26,650 nucleotides of DNA. Source: ChocPot-Mid sp043804925 (GTDB lineage Bacteria; Bacteroidota; Ignavibacteria; Kapaibacteriales; UBA2268). The notes under the pieces were generated by a model. That model ran no database searches. It saw only the letters and a list, made by a program, of their open reading frames with translations, and was not told where the DNA came from. Positions within the stretch are counted from its first letter, which is position 1, and each line of letters begins with the position of its first letter. The position numbers were made by a program, and so were the translations under genes. This document shows, piece after piece, positions 16,921-25,013 of the stretch. The stretch lies in contig JAZDIP010000103.1 in the NCBI GenBank assembly GCA_043804925.1, positions 1 to 26,650 of the forward strand, read 5' to 3'.

Positions 16921-17796
16921 ATGGAAACAACAGAATTAATAAAGAAGGTCAGAAAAATTGAGATAAGAACCAGAGGCTTGTCCAAACAACTATTTTCCGG
17001 TGAATACCACAGTGCATTTAAAGGAAAGGGAATGGCTTTCAGTGAGGTTCGCGAATATCAGTTCGGTGATGAAATACGGACAATTGACTGGAATGTTACT
17101 GCAAGGTTCAACCATCCTTATGTTAAAGTGTTCGAGGAAGAACGTGAACTCACCGTAATGCTTCTCGTTGACATGAGCGGTTCAGAAAGTTTTGGCACAA
17201 AGGCACAATTTAAAAATGAATTGATTACCGAACTTTGTGCCGTACTGGCTTTTTCTGCTATTCAAAACAATGATAAAATCGGTGTTATTTTTTTTACGGA
17301 TAAAATTGAAAAATTTATTCCACCGAAAAAGGGAAGAACTCATATTCTAAGAATCATTCGTGAATTAATAAAGTTCAAACCGGAAAATACAGGTACTGAT
17401 ATAGGTGAAGCTTTGAGGTATTTCACAAATGTCGTCAAGAAAAGAAGTATTGCATTTATTCTTTCAGATTTTATTAATAAGAATTTTGAAGAACCGCTAA
17501 AAATTGCCGGCTCAAAGCACGATACAATTGCCGTTCAGATATATGACGAGAGGGAATCCGAACTACCAAATATTGGCTTAATGAAAGTACTGGATTCCGA
17601 AACTGGTAATCAAATATGGGCTGATTCATCCAATTCAACTGTACGAAATAATTACAAGTTATGGTGGTCAAATAAACAGGAAGAATTGAGAACGATGTTA
17701 ATCAGAAACAAAGTTGATTTAATCAAACTCAGGACAGACGAGTCTTATGTACAGCCGCTTATGACATTTTTTAAGAAAAGAGGGAGCAGGAGATAA
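16921..17796 (+). CDS. DUF58 protein with VWA-like fold
   Basis: The product has 291 residues, cytoplasmic, with no signal peptide or TM helix. The DUF58 signature SEVREYQFGDEIRTIDWNVT is at 41-60. It is followed by a VWA-like domain with a complete metal site: DMSGS (Asp84, Ser86, Ser88), the threonine-bearing TGTDIGEAL, and ILSDFI. DUF58 proteins are the usual partners of the MoxR ATPase just upstream and are thought to be assembled or remodelled by it. The purine-rich aaaaaaag before the ATG is the only ribosome-binding signal. In related loci the membrane Bat genes follow directly; here they lie 5 kb downstream. Confidence 0.9.
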   Translation: METTELIKKVRKIEIRTRGLSKQLFSGEYHSAFKGKGMAFSEVREYQFGDEIRTIDWNVTARFNHPYVKVFEEERELTVMLLVDMSGSESFGTKAQFKNELITELCAVLAFSAIQNNDKIGVIFFTDKIEKFIPPKKGRTHILRIIRELIKFKPENTGTDIGEALRYFTNVVKKRSIAFILSDFINKNFEEPLKIAGSKHDTIAVQIYDERESELPNIGLMKVLDSETGNQIWADSSNSTVRNNYKLWWSNKQEELRTMLIRNKVDLIKLRTDESYVQPLMTFFKKRGSRR

Positions 17797-17866
17797 CTTT
17801 TTTAGTTTTAAGTTCTAAATTTTAAATTTTAAGTTGAAAAATTCAAAGAAGGATTTAAACGCAAAA

Positions 17867-18004
17867 GTCTGAACCGTTGATTGAAGCTGATTGAAATGAT
17901 TTAGCTGATTTTTTTGTCGGAACTGTGATTTTTGGGATTTATGTGATTTTTATGATAAAACAAAATCATGTATTCCCCTAAATCCCATAAATCCAAGTTC
18001 AGAC
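17867..18004. repeat. 138-bp palindromic repeat element
   Basis: The element is bounded by gtctgaac and its exact inverse gttcagac. The right 89 bases (17916-18004) fold on themselves: GTCGGAACT...GGGATTTATGTGATT pairs with the inverse of AATCCCATAAATCC...AGTTCAGAC at about three of four positions, around TATGATAAAACAAAATCATG. The left 49 bases (17867-17915) are a further diverged direct copy of the arm. It stops two bases from the stop codon of the next gene. The structure resembles small non-autonomous palindromic elements; I recall similar sequences in other Bacteroidota but cannot confirm this. It encodes nothing. Confidence 0.6.
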
Positions 18005-18006
18005 AA

Positions 18007-19149
18007 TTACCTTATAATCACAACTTTCTCGCTAAATGCTTTCTTTTCTGTCTGTAAAACAACGTTATAAATCCCCTGTGGGTATCCACTAAAATCAAAT
18101 GTCTCCACATAATCACCCGGAAATTTGTATTCGCTTTTTAATAGTGTTTGGTTACCTAAAATATCTGTTAGATAAATATTAACTATTACTGCTGTTTCAA
18201 TGCGGTAGTGAAGGTTGATAGTGCCGGAAGTTGGATTGGGATGAATTTTAGATTCAACAAAATTGAGTTCATCTTTTACATCAATATATTCATTATCATA
18301 ACCAATCCATTCAGATGTTGTATCTTTTTCTGCGTCGCTGACCGTAGTTAAATATCCATAGACCAATCCTTTTTCTTTAGAAACAAAATGACAATTAAAA
18401 GTCAATGAATCTCCTGGCTGTAAAACTATTGGAACATCAAATTTTAATTTGCCACTTTTATCATATCTGAATGGTTCAGGAAATGCAGACCAATTGTTCG
18501 ATATCTCAGGATTAATATTTATTTCTTCAAGATTAGCTATTGTAACTGAATCACCAAATTCCCATTCATCCAAGCTGAGATTTCTTATTGTAATTGTTTT
18601 TGTTATGAAATTATTATAATCATCAACAATAGTAGGACCGAAATTAATATCATGTGTTTCAATTTTGCCAACAATACCTATACCTTGAAGTGTTGTTTTG
18701 ACTTTTTGTTTATACCCGTACATACCATTATACTCAAATGTTAAAACATGAATTCCCGTTTGAGTAGGTTGAAATGATACGGGAATGATAGCAGAATCAC
18801 CGGATTTCAGTGTTCTTATTAATTTTGTTCTGTCAAATTTAAATGCCGACGAATCACCAATAACCGTCTTAAATGTTATACTATCTATAGTAGCCATGGC
18901 TACATCAGTATTATACAACAGAATTGCAGTTACAGGATTCATTTTGTTTATTATTGCAGGATATGGGTTAATTGGAAATTTACCAGGACGATGAATTCGA
19001 ACTCGTTCCCAGTTATATCCTGATGCAATTAAATTTGAGTTCCACCCATCTCTGATTAATAAATTAGTTGGTTCTTTAACAGAATCCTTTGAAAAAAGAA
19101 AACTTGTTAAAATCATAACCACAAAAACAAAAGTCATTAAATATTTCAT
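18007..19149 (-). CDS. T9SS-secreted protein with HYDIN/choice-of-anchor-like domains
   Basis: The product has 380 residues from ATG 19149, which has TTGGAGAAA upstream and opens directly into the signal peptide MKYLMTFVFVVMILTSFLFS. The open frame runs 14 residues further, but that extension would bury the signal. Two Ig-like repeats follow: residues ~70-155 (AILLYNTDVAMATIDSITFK, IIPVSFQPTQTGIHVLTF) and ~160-270 (INFGPTIVDDYNNFITKTI, IVLQPGDSLTFNCHF), the pattern of DUF1573/choice-of-anchor D proteins. The sorting domain at ~300-380 contains SKIHPNPTSG, VNIYLTDILGN, YPQGIYNVVL and SEKVVIIR. Function is unknown. It is inserted, on the opposite strand, between the DUF58 and Bat genes. Confidence 0.82.
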   Translation of the reverse strand: MKYLMTFVFVVMILTSFLFSKDSVKEPTNLLIRDGWNSNLIASGYNWERVRIHRPGKFPINPYPAIINKMNPVTAILLYNTDVAMATIDSITFKTVIGDSSAFKFDRTKLIRTLKSGDSAIIPVSFQPTQTGIHVLTFEYNGMYGYKQKVKTTLQGIGIVGKIETHDINFGPTIVDDYNNFITKTITIRNLSLDEWEFGDSVTIANLEEININPEISNNWSAFPEPFRYDKSGKLKFDVPIVLQPGDSLTFNCHFVSKEKGLVYGYLTTVSDAEKDTTSEWIGYDNEYIDVKDELNFVESKIHPNPTSGTINLHYRIETAVIVNIYLTDILGNQTLLKSEYKFPGDYVETFDFSGYPQGIYNVVLQTEKKAFSEKVVIIR

Positions 19150-19237
19150 AGTTTCTCCAATTTTGAATTCAAATTTACATATATAACACATAATTACCCA
19201 AAAAGTTTCACTTTTTTGTTAAAAAAATAAAGAAAAC

Positions 19238-19265
19238 CTAACAGTCTAATTGTCTAACAGTCTAA
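19238..19265. repeat. Octamer tandem repeat
   Basis: ctaacagt-ctaattgt-ctaacagt-ctaa is three and a half copies of an 8-bp unit in the gap between two divergently transcribed T9SS genes. It is similar in type to other short simple repeats in this window, with a different sequence. Confidence 0.55.
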
Positions 19266-19362
19266 AATCCTTAAAAGATTCAGAAAATATTTTTTTACTT
19301 CTAATACAATTATTAATTTATAAGTTTAAAATTTAAACTAAATAATTTAATTAGGTGAGAAA

Positions 19363-22300
19363 ATGATTTTGCATAGTATATTACCCTTTGTCTTTGGCGG
19401 TTTAATGTCTTATTATGTTACTACTGCTCCTGATGATATAGTTAAAACCAAGACACAGGAATCAAAGCAGATAACAGGCGAAGCCCCGTTGAATCAAAAA
19501 GCAAGGTATGAATGGGAACTAATGAGATTAAAAGACCCGCAAACCGGAAGAATCCCATATGATGCCTTCCAGCAGTCTTTGGCTTATGCTCAAACTCTTC
19601 CCGGTTCACCCCAAAACTCCGCAAACAAAAAAGAACAGTTGCTTTCAGAAAATTGGAATTTGAGAGGACCGATAAATATCGGAGGCAGAACAAGGGCTTT
19701 GGCTCTCGATGTTTTGGATGAAAACATAATGATTGCAGGCGGTGTTTCGGGTGGTATGTGGCGTTCTGTTGACGGAGGGAAGAATTGGGTCAAAACAACA
19801 AAACCGGAGCAGTTGCAGTCAACAAGCTGTATCGCTCAGGACAAGCGAGATGGAAAAGAAAATGTCTGGTATGTCGGCACCGGTGAATATTTCAATATCT
19901 ACGGTGGTCTTAGAGGAGATGGTGTTTACAAATCAACTGACGGGGGAGAGTCCTGGTTCCAGCTTGAATCCACACTTTCAAACTCTCCTCAAAGTTGGGA
20001 TGGTTTTGATTATGTATGGAATATCGTTAAAGACCACACAAGAAATGATTCGGATATTGTACTTACAGCGACTGCCGTTGGTGCGATACGCCGCTCAACT
20101 GACGGAGGAGATACTTGGAAAACCATACTTGGCGGTTTTGGCAATTCATATAGCTGGTTTACGGATATTGCAATTTCCTATGCAGGTATATATTATGCTA
20201 CATTAAGCCAAAAGACATTTGGGGAAACTGCTTCATCGGCTGTTAAAGGGATATACCGTTCGACTGATGGAATTAGCTGGAATGAAATAACTCCGGATTT
20301 TATACCGGAAAAATATGATAGAGTAGTAATTGCTATTTCTCCATCCGATGAAAATCAAGTTTACTTTTTAGCTGAAACTCCGGGAACAGGAAAACTCACC
20401 CGTAACACGAGAGGCGACAGTTTATGGCATAGTGTTTGGAAATATACATACATAAACGGTGATGGCAGCGGGGAAGGAGGAACTTGGGAAGATCGAACAG
20501 CAGGACTTCCATGTCCACCGAGAATACGCAGTCAATTTAATTCGCAGGGTGGATATGATTTGGTTATTGGAGTAAAACCTGATAACCCGGAAGTTGTTTT
20601 TATTGGAGGGACAAATCTTTACAGGTCAACAGATGGTTTCAGAACAGAAGAAAATACTACTCATATCGGTGGTTATTGTTGGGACGACACCTCATGTTAC
20701 GAAATTTATACATATACAAATCATCATGCTGACGAGCATGCAATTATGTTTTTGCCTTCAGACCCGAATGTTATGTTTACGGGGAGTGACGGCGGTGTTG
20801 CCAAAACATATAATAATTTGAAGCCGCATGTTGACTGGGAATCTTTGAATTGGGGATATTATACAACACAATTTTATACATGTGCTATTGACCATGCAAT
20901 CGTAGGAAGCCAGGAAATAATTGGCGGTTTACAGGATAACGGTACTTTATATACCAATTCACCGGATTTAAACAGGGATTGGACAAGTCCCGCCGGTGCG
21001 GATGGATTTCATTGTGCCATAGCTGACAGCGGAAAAGCACATTATTCATCCAATAATACTTCATTTCAGCCATTCATAAAAATTTGGAGAAAGGTACTCG
21101 ATGAAGACGGTGAACCTGTGATTTCCACACGCATTGACCCAATTGGTGTAACTGATATGATTTGGAATACTCCTTTCCGCTTAGACCCAAATGATACCCG
21201 CAGGATGTATTTGGCAGGAGGGAAGATGCTTTGGAGAAATAATAATCTCGATTTGATTCCGGTAGAAGACAGGAAAGATTCCACTTCGATAGGTTGGGAT
21301 AGTTTGTCTTATGCGAGAGCAGATAGCAACAATCCTTCTGCTTATAGAGACGAAAGGATTACTGCCGTTGTTGTCTCGAAAAATCCTGCAAATATAGTTT
21401 ATTATGGTACATCTTATGGTAGATTATTCAGATTGGATAATGCGAATGAGGGAGACCCTGTCCCGGTCAATATCACAGATAATCAGTTCCCGAAATTATC
21501 CAATATTGGTTGTGTTGCTGTAAATCCACATGATGCAAATAAGGTATTTTGCGTTTTTACAAACTTCAATACAAAAAGTATATTTTATTCTGAGGACGGA
21601 GGTCAAGGTTGGATTGATGTTTCAGGTAATCTCGAACAGTATCCAAGCGGTGGTGGAGCAGGACCGGCGGTTTATTGGGTGGAAATTTTACCTGTTGAAG
21701 GTGCTTATAGATACTTTTCAGGAACAAGTACGGGTCTTTATTCTACATCATTTTTAGATAGTGCATATACTGTTTGGCAGCAGGAAGCCGCAACCGATAT
21801 AGGAAACGCAATGGTTTACATGCTCGATTCCCGGGAATCCGATGGTTACCTAACAGCCGCTTCTTTTGGTGTGGGAATGTATAGTGCAAATTATACCGGA
21901 CTATCCCACAGACCCGATAAACCTATCTTGCTTTATCCGGGAAATGATACGACAGGTGTACTGGAGGATTTGGAATTAAGCTGGGAAAATTCAGGTGATG
22001 CATATTATTATCTTTTACAGGTTTCGAAGGATGAAAATTTTGAAAGTATCATCTATCAAGCAGACGGCTTGAACAATTCAAATCACAAAATCTTCGATAT
22101 GGAACAAGGCGTAGTAAAGCATTACTGGAGAGTGTTTGCACGAAGTGCCGGAGGTATTAGTGATGCCTCCGAAACAGGTACGTTTGTTACTGCCGTATCT
22201 CCACCCGTTTTGGATTATCCACCAAATAGTGCTACTGATATTGAACTGCCCGTTACTCTTAAGTGGACTCCGTTAATGGGTGAAAACAAATCGGATTCAT

Positions 22301-22776
22301 ATCATTTGCTGATTTGTGAAAATTCTTTTTTTACTATAGTTACTCTTGATACGATTATTCCCGACACCAGTTTTGAAATATCAGACTTGAAATCTGCCCA
22401 AAGATATTATTGGAAGGTCAGCGGTATTAAAAACGGACAGGAAGGACTGCCCTCAAAATATTCGAATTTTAGAACCAAAGAAATAATCAGTGTAGATGAT
22501 TATGCCAATAATGAAGAAGTAATTATTTATGGCAATTTCCCTAATCCCTTTAGTGAGTATTCTGATTTACGGTTTTTCCTGAAGAATGGAAGAAATATTA
22601 CGATTGATTTATTCGATGCGTCGGGACGGAAAATTAAAACGCTGATGAATAGATATTTCGAAAACGGGGAACATTCTTTTAGGATTGCAAGAAACGGCTT
22701 AAGCCATGGTGAATACTTTGTTATTTTAGAGTCAGGGGATATAAAATTACTAAAGAAAATTACAATTATTAAATAA
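19363..22776 (+). CDS. Large T9SS-secreted Asp-box propeller protein with two Fn3-like domains
   Basis: The product has 1137 residues, with an AGGTGAG ribosome-binding site. Residues 1-22 are hydrophobic but lack the Lys/Arg usual before a signal core. A segment RYEWELMRLKDPQTGRIP (48-65) is typical of surface proteins of this group. Asp-box/VPS10-like blades recur from ~90 to ~840: RSVDGGKNW, KSTDGGESW, RSTDGGDTW, YRSTDGISW and SEDGGQGW. Two fibronectin III-like domains (~849-940 and ~946-1040) are followed by a sorting domain from ~1049 (GNFPNPFSEYSDL, ITIDLFDASGRKI, GLSHGEYFVIL, LLKKITIIK). Such proteins are exported and attached at the surface; ligand and activity are unknown. No glycosidase active site was identified. 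It interrupts the Bat locus. Confidence 0.88.
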   Translation: MILHSILPFVFGGLMSYYVTTAPDDIVKTKTQESKQITGEAPLNQKARYEWELMRLKDPQTGRIPYDAFQQSLAYAQTLPGSPQNSANKKEQLLSENWNLRGPINIGGRTRALALDVLDENIMIAGGVSGGMWRSVDGGKNWVKTTKPEQLQSTSCIAQDKRDGKENVWYVGTGEYFNIYGGLRGDGVYKSTDGGESWFQLESTLSNSPQSWDGFDYVWNIVKDHTRNDSDIVLTATAVGAIRRSTDGGDTWKTILGGFGNSYSWFTDIAISYAGIYYATLSQKTFGETASSAVKGIYRSTDGISWNEITPDFIPEKYDRVVIAISPSDENQVYFLAETPGTGKLTRNTRGDSLWHSVWKYTYINGDGSGEGGTWEDRTAGLPCPPRIRSQFNSQGGYDLVIGVKPDNPEVVFIGGTNLYRSTDGFRTEENTTHIGGYCWDDTSCYEIYTYTNHHADEHAIMFLPSDPNVMFTGSDGGVAKTYNNLKPHVDWESLNWGYYTTQFYTCAIDHAIVGSQEIIGGLQDNGTLYTNSPDLNRDWTSPAGADGFHCAIADSGKAHYSSNNTSFQPFIKIWRKVLDEDGEPVISTRIDPIGVTDMIWNTPFRLDPNDTRRMYLAGGKMLWRNNNLDLIPVEDRKDSTSIGWDSLSYARADSNNPSAYRDERITAVVVSKNPANIVYYGTSYGRLFRLDNANEGDPVPVNITDNQFPKLSNIGCVAVNPHDANKVFCVFTNFNTKSIFYSEDGGQGWIDVSGNLEQYPSGGGAGPAVYWVEILPVEGAYRYFSGTSTGLYSTSFLDSAYTVWQQEAATDIGNAMVYMLDSRESDGYLTAASFGVGMYSANYTGLSHRPDKPILLYPGNDTTGVLEDLELSWENSGDAYYYLLQVSKDENFESIIYQADGLNNSNHKIFDMEQGVVKHYWRVFARSAGGISDASETGTFVTAVSPPVLDYPPNSATDIELPVTLKWTPLMGENKSDSYHLLICENSFFTIVTLDTIIPDTSFEISDLKSAQRYYWKVSGIKNGQEGLPSKYSNFRTKEIISVDDYANNEEVIIYGNFPNPFSEYSDLRFFLKNGRNITIDLFDASGRKIKTLMNRYFENGEHSFRIARNGLSHGEYFVILESGDIKLLKKITIIK

Positions 22777-22845
22777 TTTTTTAGCGTTAAATCGTCTAAT
22801 AACATACTTAATTATCATTTTAAATAAAGTTGATTATTATTTGGT

Positions 22846-23835
22846 ATGTTTAAAAAGATATTTTTTTTAATAACTGTTTTTTTATTTAGTGTTGACGGAT
22901 TTTCGCAGATACCTGAGATTAAGGTATCAGTGGATACAAATAACGTATTGATTGGCGACCAGATTAAGCTGTTGCTACAAGTAAATAATAGGACAAAGAC
23001 AAATATAATCTGGCCTGTTGTTGGCGATACACTTGGGCATTTTGAAGTTGTCAGTCGAAACAAACTCGATACCCTGAGCAAAGAAAACCGTTTTACTTTA
23101 AAGCAGACAATAGTAATAACTTGCTTTGATGAAGGAACTTATGCAATCCCTTCATTTACTTTTGGAGTTGTTAATGACCGCGATTCCGTAGATACATTGA
23201 TTACCGAACTCCTGTACCTGAAATTCAATACCGTTGAAGTTGATACAACATTAGATATTAAGGATATCAAAGGTCCTTTGGATGTTCCCATTGACTGGAC
23301 TGAATATATAATCTATTTTATCATATTATTAGTGGTTTTGGCTTTAGCTTTCTTAGGATATAAATATTGGAAGAAAAGAAAACAAAAGCTTCCCGATTTA
23401 GGATATGACCCAAGCATTCCACCTTATGTTTTAGCTTTGGAAGCATTAAAACAATTGGAATCCGAAAAGCTGTGGCAGGGGGGATATGTTAAGAAATATT
23501 ACATCCGTCTAACTGATATTATAAGGATATATATCGAAAGGCAATTCAAAATTAAGGCAATGGAGATGGTTACACCTGAAATTATTTCATCCTTAAGGAA
23601 TTATGGTTTCGAGGAAAATTTGATAATCGATATGACAGAACTATTTACTCTTGCTGATTTTGTGAAATTTGCAAAACACCAGACTTTACCGGATGAAAAT
23701 TCAAAATGTATGAACTATTCCGTAAATTTTGTAAACGTTTCTTCGCAAATGCAATCAGAAGAAGAATCGGTTCCTGAACTCACAACTCTAAACTCACAAC
23801 TCTCAACTAATGAACAAACAGGGGAGGCAAAATGA
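22846..23835 (+). CDS. Bat-locus membrane protein (BatD/DUF4381-like)
   Basis: The product has 329 residues. The signal peptide is 1-20 (ending DGFSQ). A periplasmic beta domain at ~21-140 opens IKVSVDTNNVLIGDQI, like the N-terminal domain of BatD-type proteins. One TM helix (~154-172) is followed by a basic stop KYWKKRKQK and a cytoplasmic helical region (~185-300) of the DUF4381 type (YVLALEALKQLESEKLWQ, YYIRLTDIIRIYIERQF). The last ~18 residues, from LTTLNSQLST, derive from a simple repeat. The stop overlaps the BatA start by four bases (ATGA), so the two are co-translated. In related genomes this gene sits between DUF58 and batA, as its position here would be without the two inserted cargo genes. 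Confidence 0.78.
   Translation: MFKKIFFLITVFLFSVDGFSQIPEIKVSVDTNNVLIGDQIKLLLQVNNRTKTNIIWPVVGDTLGHFEVVSRNKLDTLSKENRFTLKQTIVITCFDEGTYAIPSFTFGVVNDRDSVDTLITELLYLKFNTVEVDTTLDIKDIKGPLDVPIDWTEYIIYFIILLVVLALAFLGYKYWKKRKQKLPDLGYDPSIPPYVLALEALKQLESEKLWQGGYVKKYYIRLTDIIRIYIERQFKIKAMEMVTPEIISSLRNYGFEENLIIDMTELFTLADFVKFAKHQTLPDENSKCMNYSVNFVNVSSQMQSEEESVPELTTLNSQLSTNEQTGEAK
23779..23808 (+). repeat. Two-copy 14-15 bp repeat within the gene's 3' end
   Basis: ctcacaactctaaa is followed by ctcacaactctcaact, encoding LTTLNSQLST. It supplies the low-complexity tail of the Bat-locus protein. The unit resembles caactcacaactca-type intergenic repeats that I recall from Bacteroidota; copy number elsewhere is unchecked. 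Confidence 0.5.
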
Positions 23836-24827
23836 TTAAAGATATTGTATTTGCATATCCCGGTTGGTTCTGGTTATTTTCTATTATACCTGTTTTAATC
23901 GTATGGTATATTTTAAAGCAACAAAAACAGACAAGCGAAATAAAAATGTCTTCCATAGAAGGTTTAGTATTGAGTAAACCTACTTGGAAAATCAGATTCA
24001 GACATATTTTATTTGTTCTTAGAATTTTAGCATTTTCATTTATAATCTTTGTTTTAGCAAGGCCACAGTCGTCTTCAAGTAAAAAGAATGTCCGAACTGA
24101 AGGTATTGACATTGTAATGGTATTAGATATTTCTACTTCCATGCTCGCTGAAGATTTCCATCCAAACAGATTGGAAGCGGCTAAAAAGACGGCTATGGAG
24201 TTTATTGATATGAGGATTGATGACAGAATTGGTTTGGTTGTTTTCGCTGGAGAAAGTTTTACTCAATCACCTGTAACAATTGACCATGACGTAATAAAAA
24301 ATTTATTTAAGGATTTGAAAACCGGATTATTGGAAGATGGTACTGCTATCGGCATGGGGCTTGCCACTTCAGTTAATCGTCTGAAGGACAGCAAAGCAAA
24401 AAGCAAGGTTGTGGTTCTTTTAACGGATGGCGTGAATAATACCGGAATAATAGCCCCTCTTACAGCCGCTGAGATTGCTCATTCTTTCAATATAAGGGTA
24501 TATACGATTGGAGTAGGTACAAGGGGTTTTGCCTCTTATCCATTCCAGACTCCTTGGGGTATAAGACGCCAGAATATGGAAGTGAAAATTGACGAGGAAT
24601 TATTAAAGGAAATAGCAAAATTAACCGGTGGAAAATACTTCAGGGCAACTAACAACAATGCTTTAGCTAAAATTTACAAAGAAATAGATGCTATGGAAAA
24701 AACCAGGGTTGATGTTTCCATATACAGCAGAAAATCCGAGCAATTCCTTCCTTTTGCGATTGGAGCAGCTATTGCTTTTTTACTTGAATTATTGTTGAGA
24801 TTTTTCGTATTTAGAAAGATACCTTAA
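23832..24827 (+). CDS. batA: BatA-type VWA membrane protein
   Basis: The product has 331 residues. N-terminal YPGWFWLFSIIPVLIVWYIL is the first TM helix, with a second at ~57-76 (HILFVLRILAFSFIIFVLARP). The VWA domain at ~90-290 has an intact metal site: DISTS (Asp99, Ser101, Ser103), DGTAIG (Thr171) and LLTDGVNN. A last TM helix (~307-325) closes the protein. Bat proteins form inner-membrane complexes with the MoxR ATPase and have been linked to aerotolerance and envelope stress in Bacteroides and Leptospira. GGGGAGG precedes the ATG, which overlaps the previous stop by four bases. The usual following batB and batC (TPR) genes are absent; a tRNA follows. Confidence 0.92.
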   Translation: MIKDIVFAYPGWFWLFSIIPVLIVWYILKQQKQTSEIKMSSIEGLVLSKPTWKIRFRHILFVLRILAFSFIIFVLARPQSSSSKKNVRTEGIDIVMVLDISTSMLAEDFHPNRLEAAKKTAMEFIDMRIDDRIGLVVFAGESFTQSPVTIDHDVIKNLFKDLKTGLLEDGTAIGMGLATSVNRLKDSKAKSKVVVLLTDGVNNTGIIAPLTAAEIAHSFNIRVYTIGVGTRGFASYPFQTPWGIRRQNMEVKIDEELLKEIAKLTGGKYFRATNNNALAKIYKEIDAMEKTRVDVSIYSRKSEQFLPFAIGAAIAFLLELLLRFFVFRKIP

Positions 24828-24899
24828 TATAATAAAGAATTTCATCATTATATTTGTTAATTAACAGTATAATCCCTATTTTTGAAATCCGAAAAATTT

Positions 24900-24973
24900 C
24901 GGGGTGTAGCTCAGCCCGGTAGAGTACTACGTTCGGGACGTAGGAGTCGGAGGTTCAAATCCTCTCACCCCGA
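24900..24973 (+). tRNA. tRNA-Pro (anticodon CGG)
   Basis: It is a complete 74-nt cloverleaf: acceptor CGGGGTG/CACCCCG (7 bp, first base C as usual for tRNA-Pro), D arm GCTC/GAGT, anticodon stem CTACG/CGTAG with loop TTCGGGA (anticodon CGG), variable loop GAGTC, and T arm GGAGG/CCTCT with TTCAAAT. The discriminator is A. CCA is not encoded; acaaa follows. Confidence 0.96.
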
Positions 24974-24976
24974 CAA

Positions 24977-25010
24977 AAAAGCCACTGCAATTCATTTTGT
25001 CGTGGCTTTT
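24977..25010. terminator. Bidirectional terminator between tRNA-Pro and the convergent T9SS gene
   Basis: AAAAGCCAC pairs with GTGGCTTTT around a ~16-nt loop. There are T residues after the stem on the plus strand and A residues before it (24975-24980), giving U-runs in both directions. It ends the tRNA transcript and the minus-strand gene that stops at 25014. Confidence 0.85.
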
Positions 25011-25013
25011 CTG

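Noticed and set aside
19150..19191. N-terminal extension of the minus-strand T9SS protein
   Set aside because: It would place 14 residues before the signal peptide; ATG 19149 has a good ribosome-binding site.
19733..20206. 157-residue plus-strand frame within the large propeller gene
   Set aside because: It overlaps a clearly coding frame with Asp-box repeats, has no recognisable domain and no start signal; it is a shadow frame. The other overlapping frames (for example 4954-5271 and 22527-22805 minus) were dropped for the same reason.
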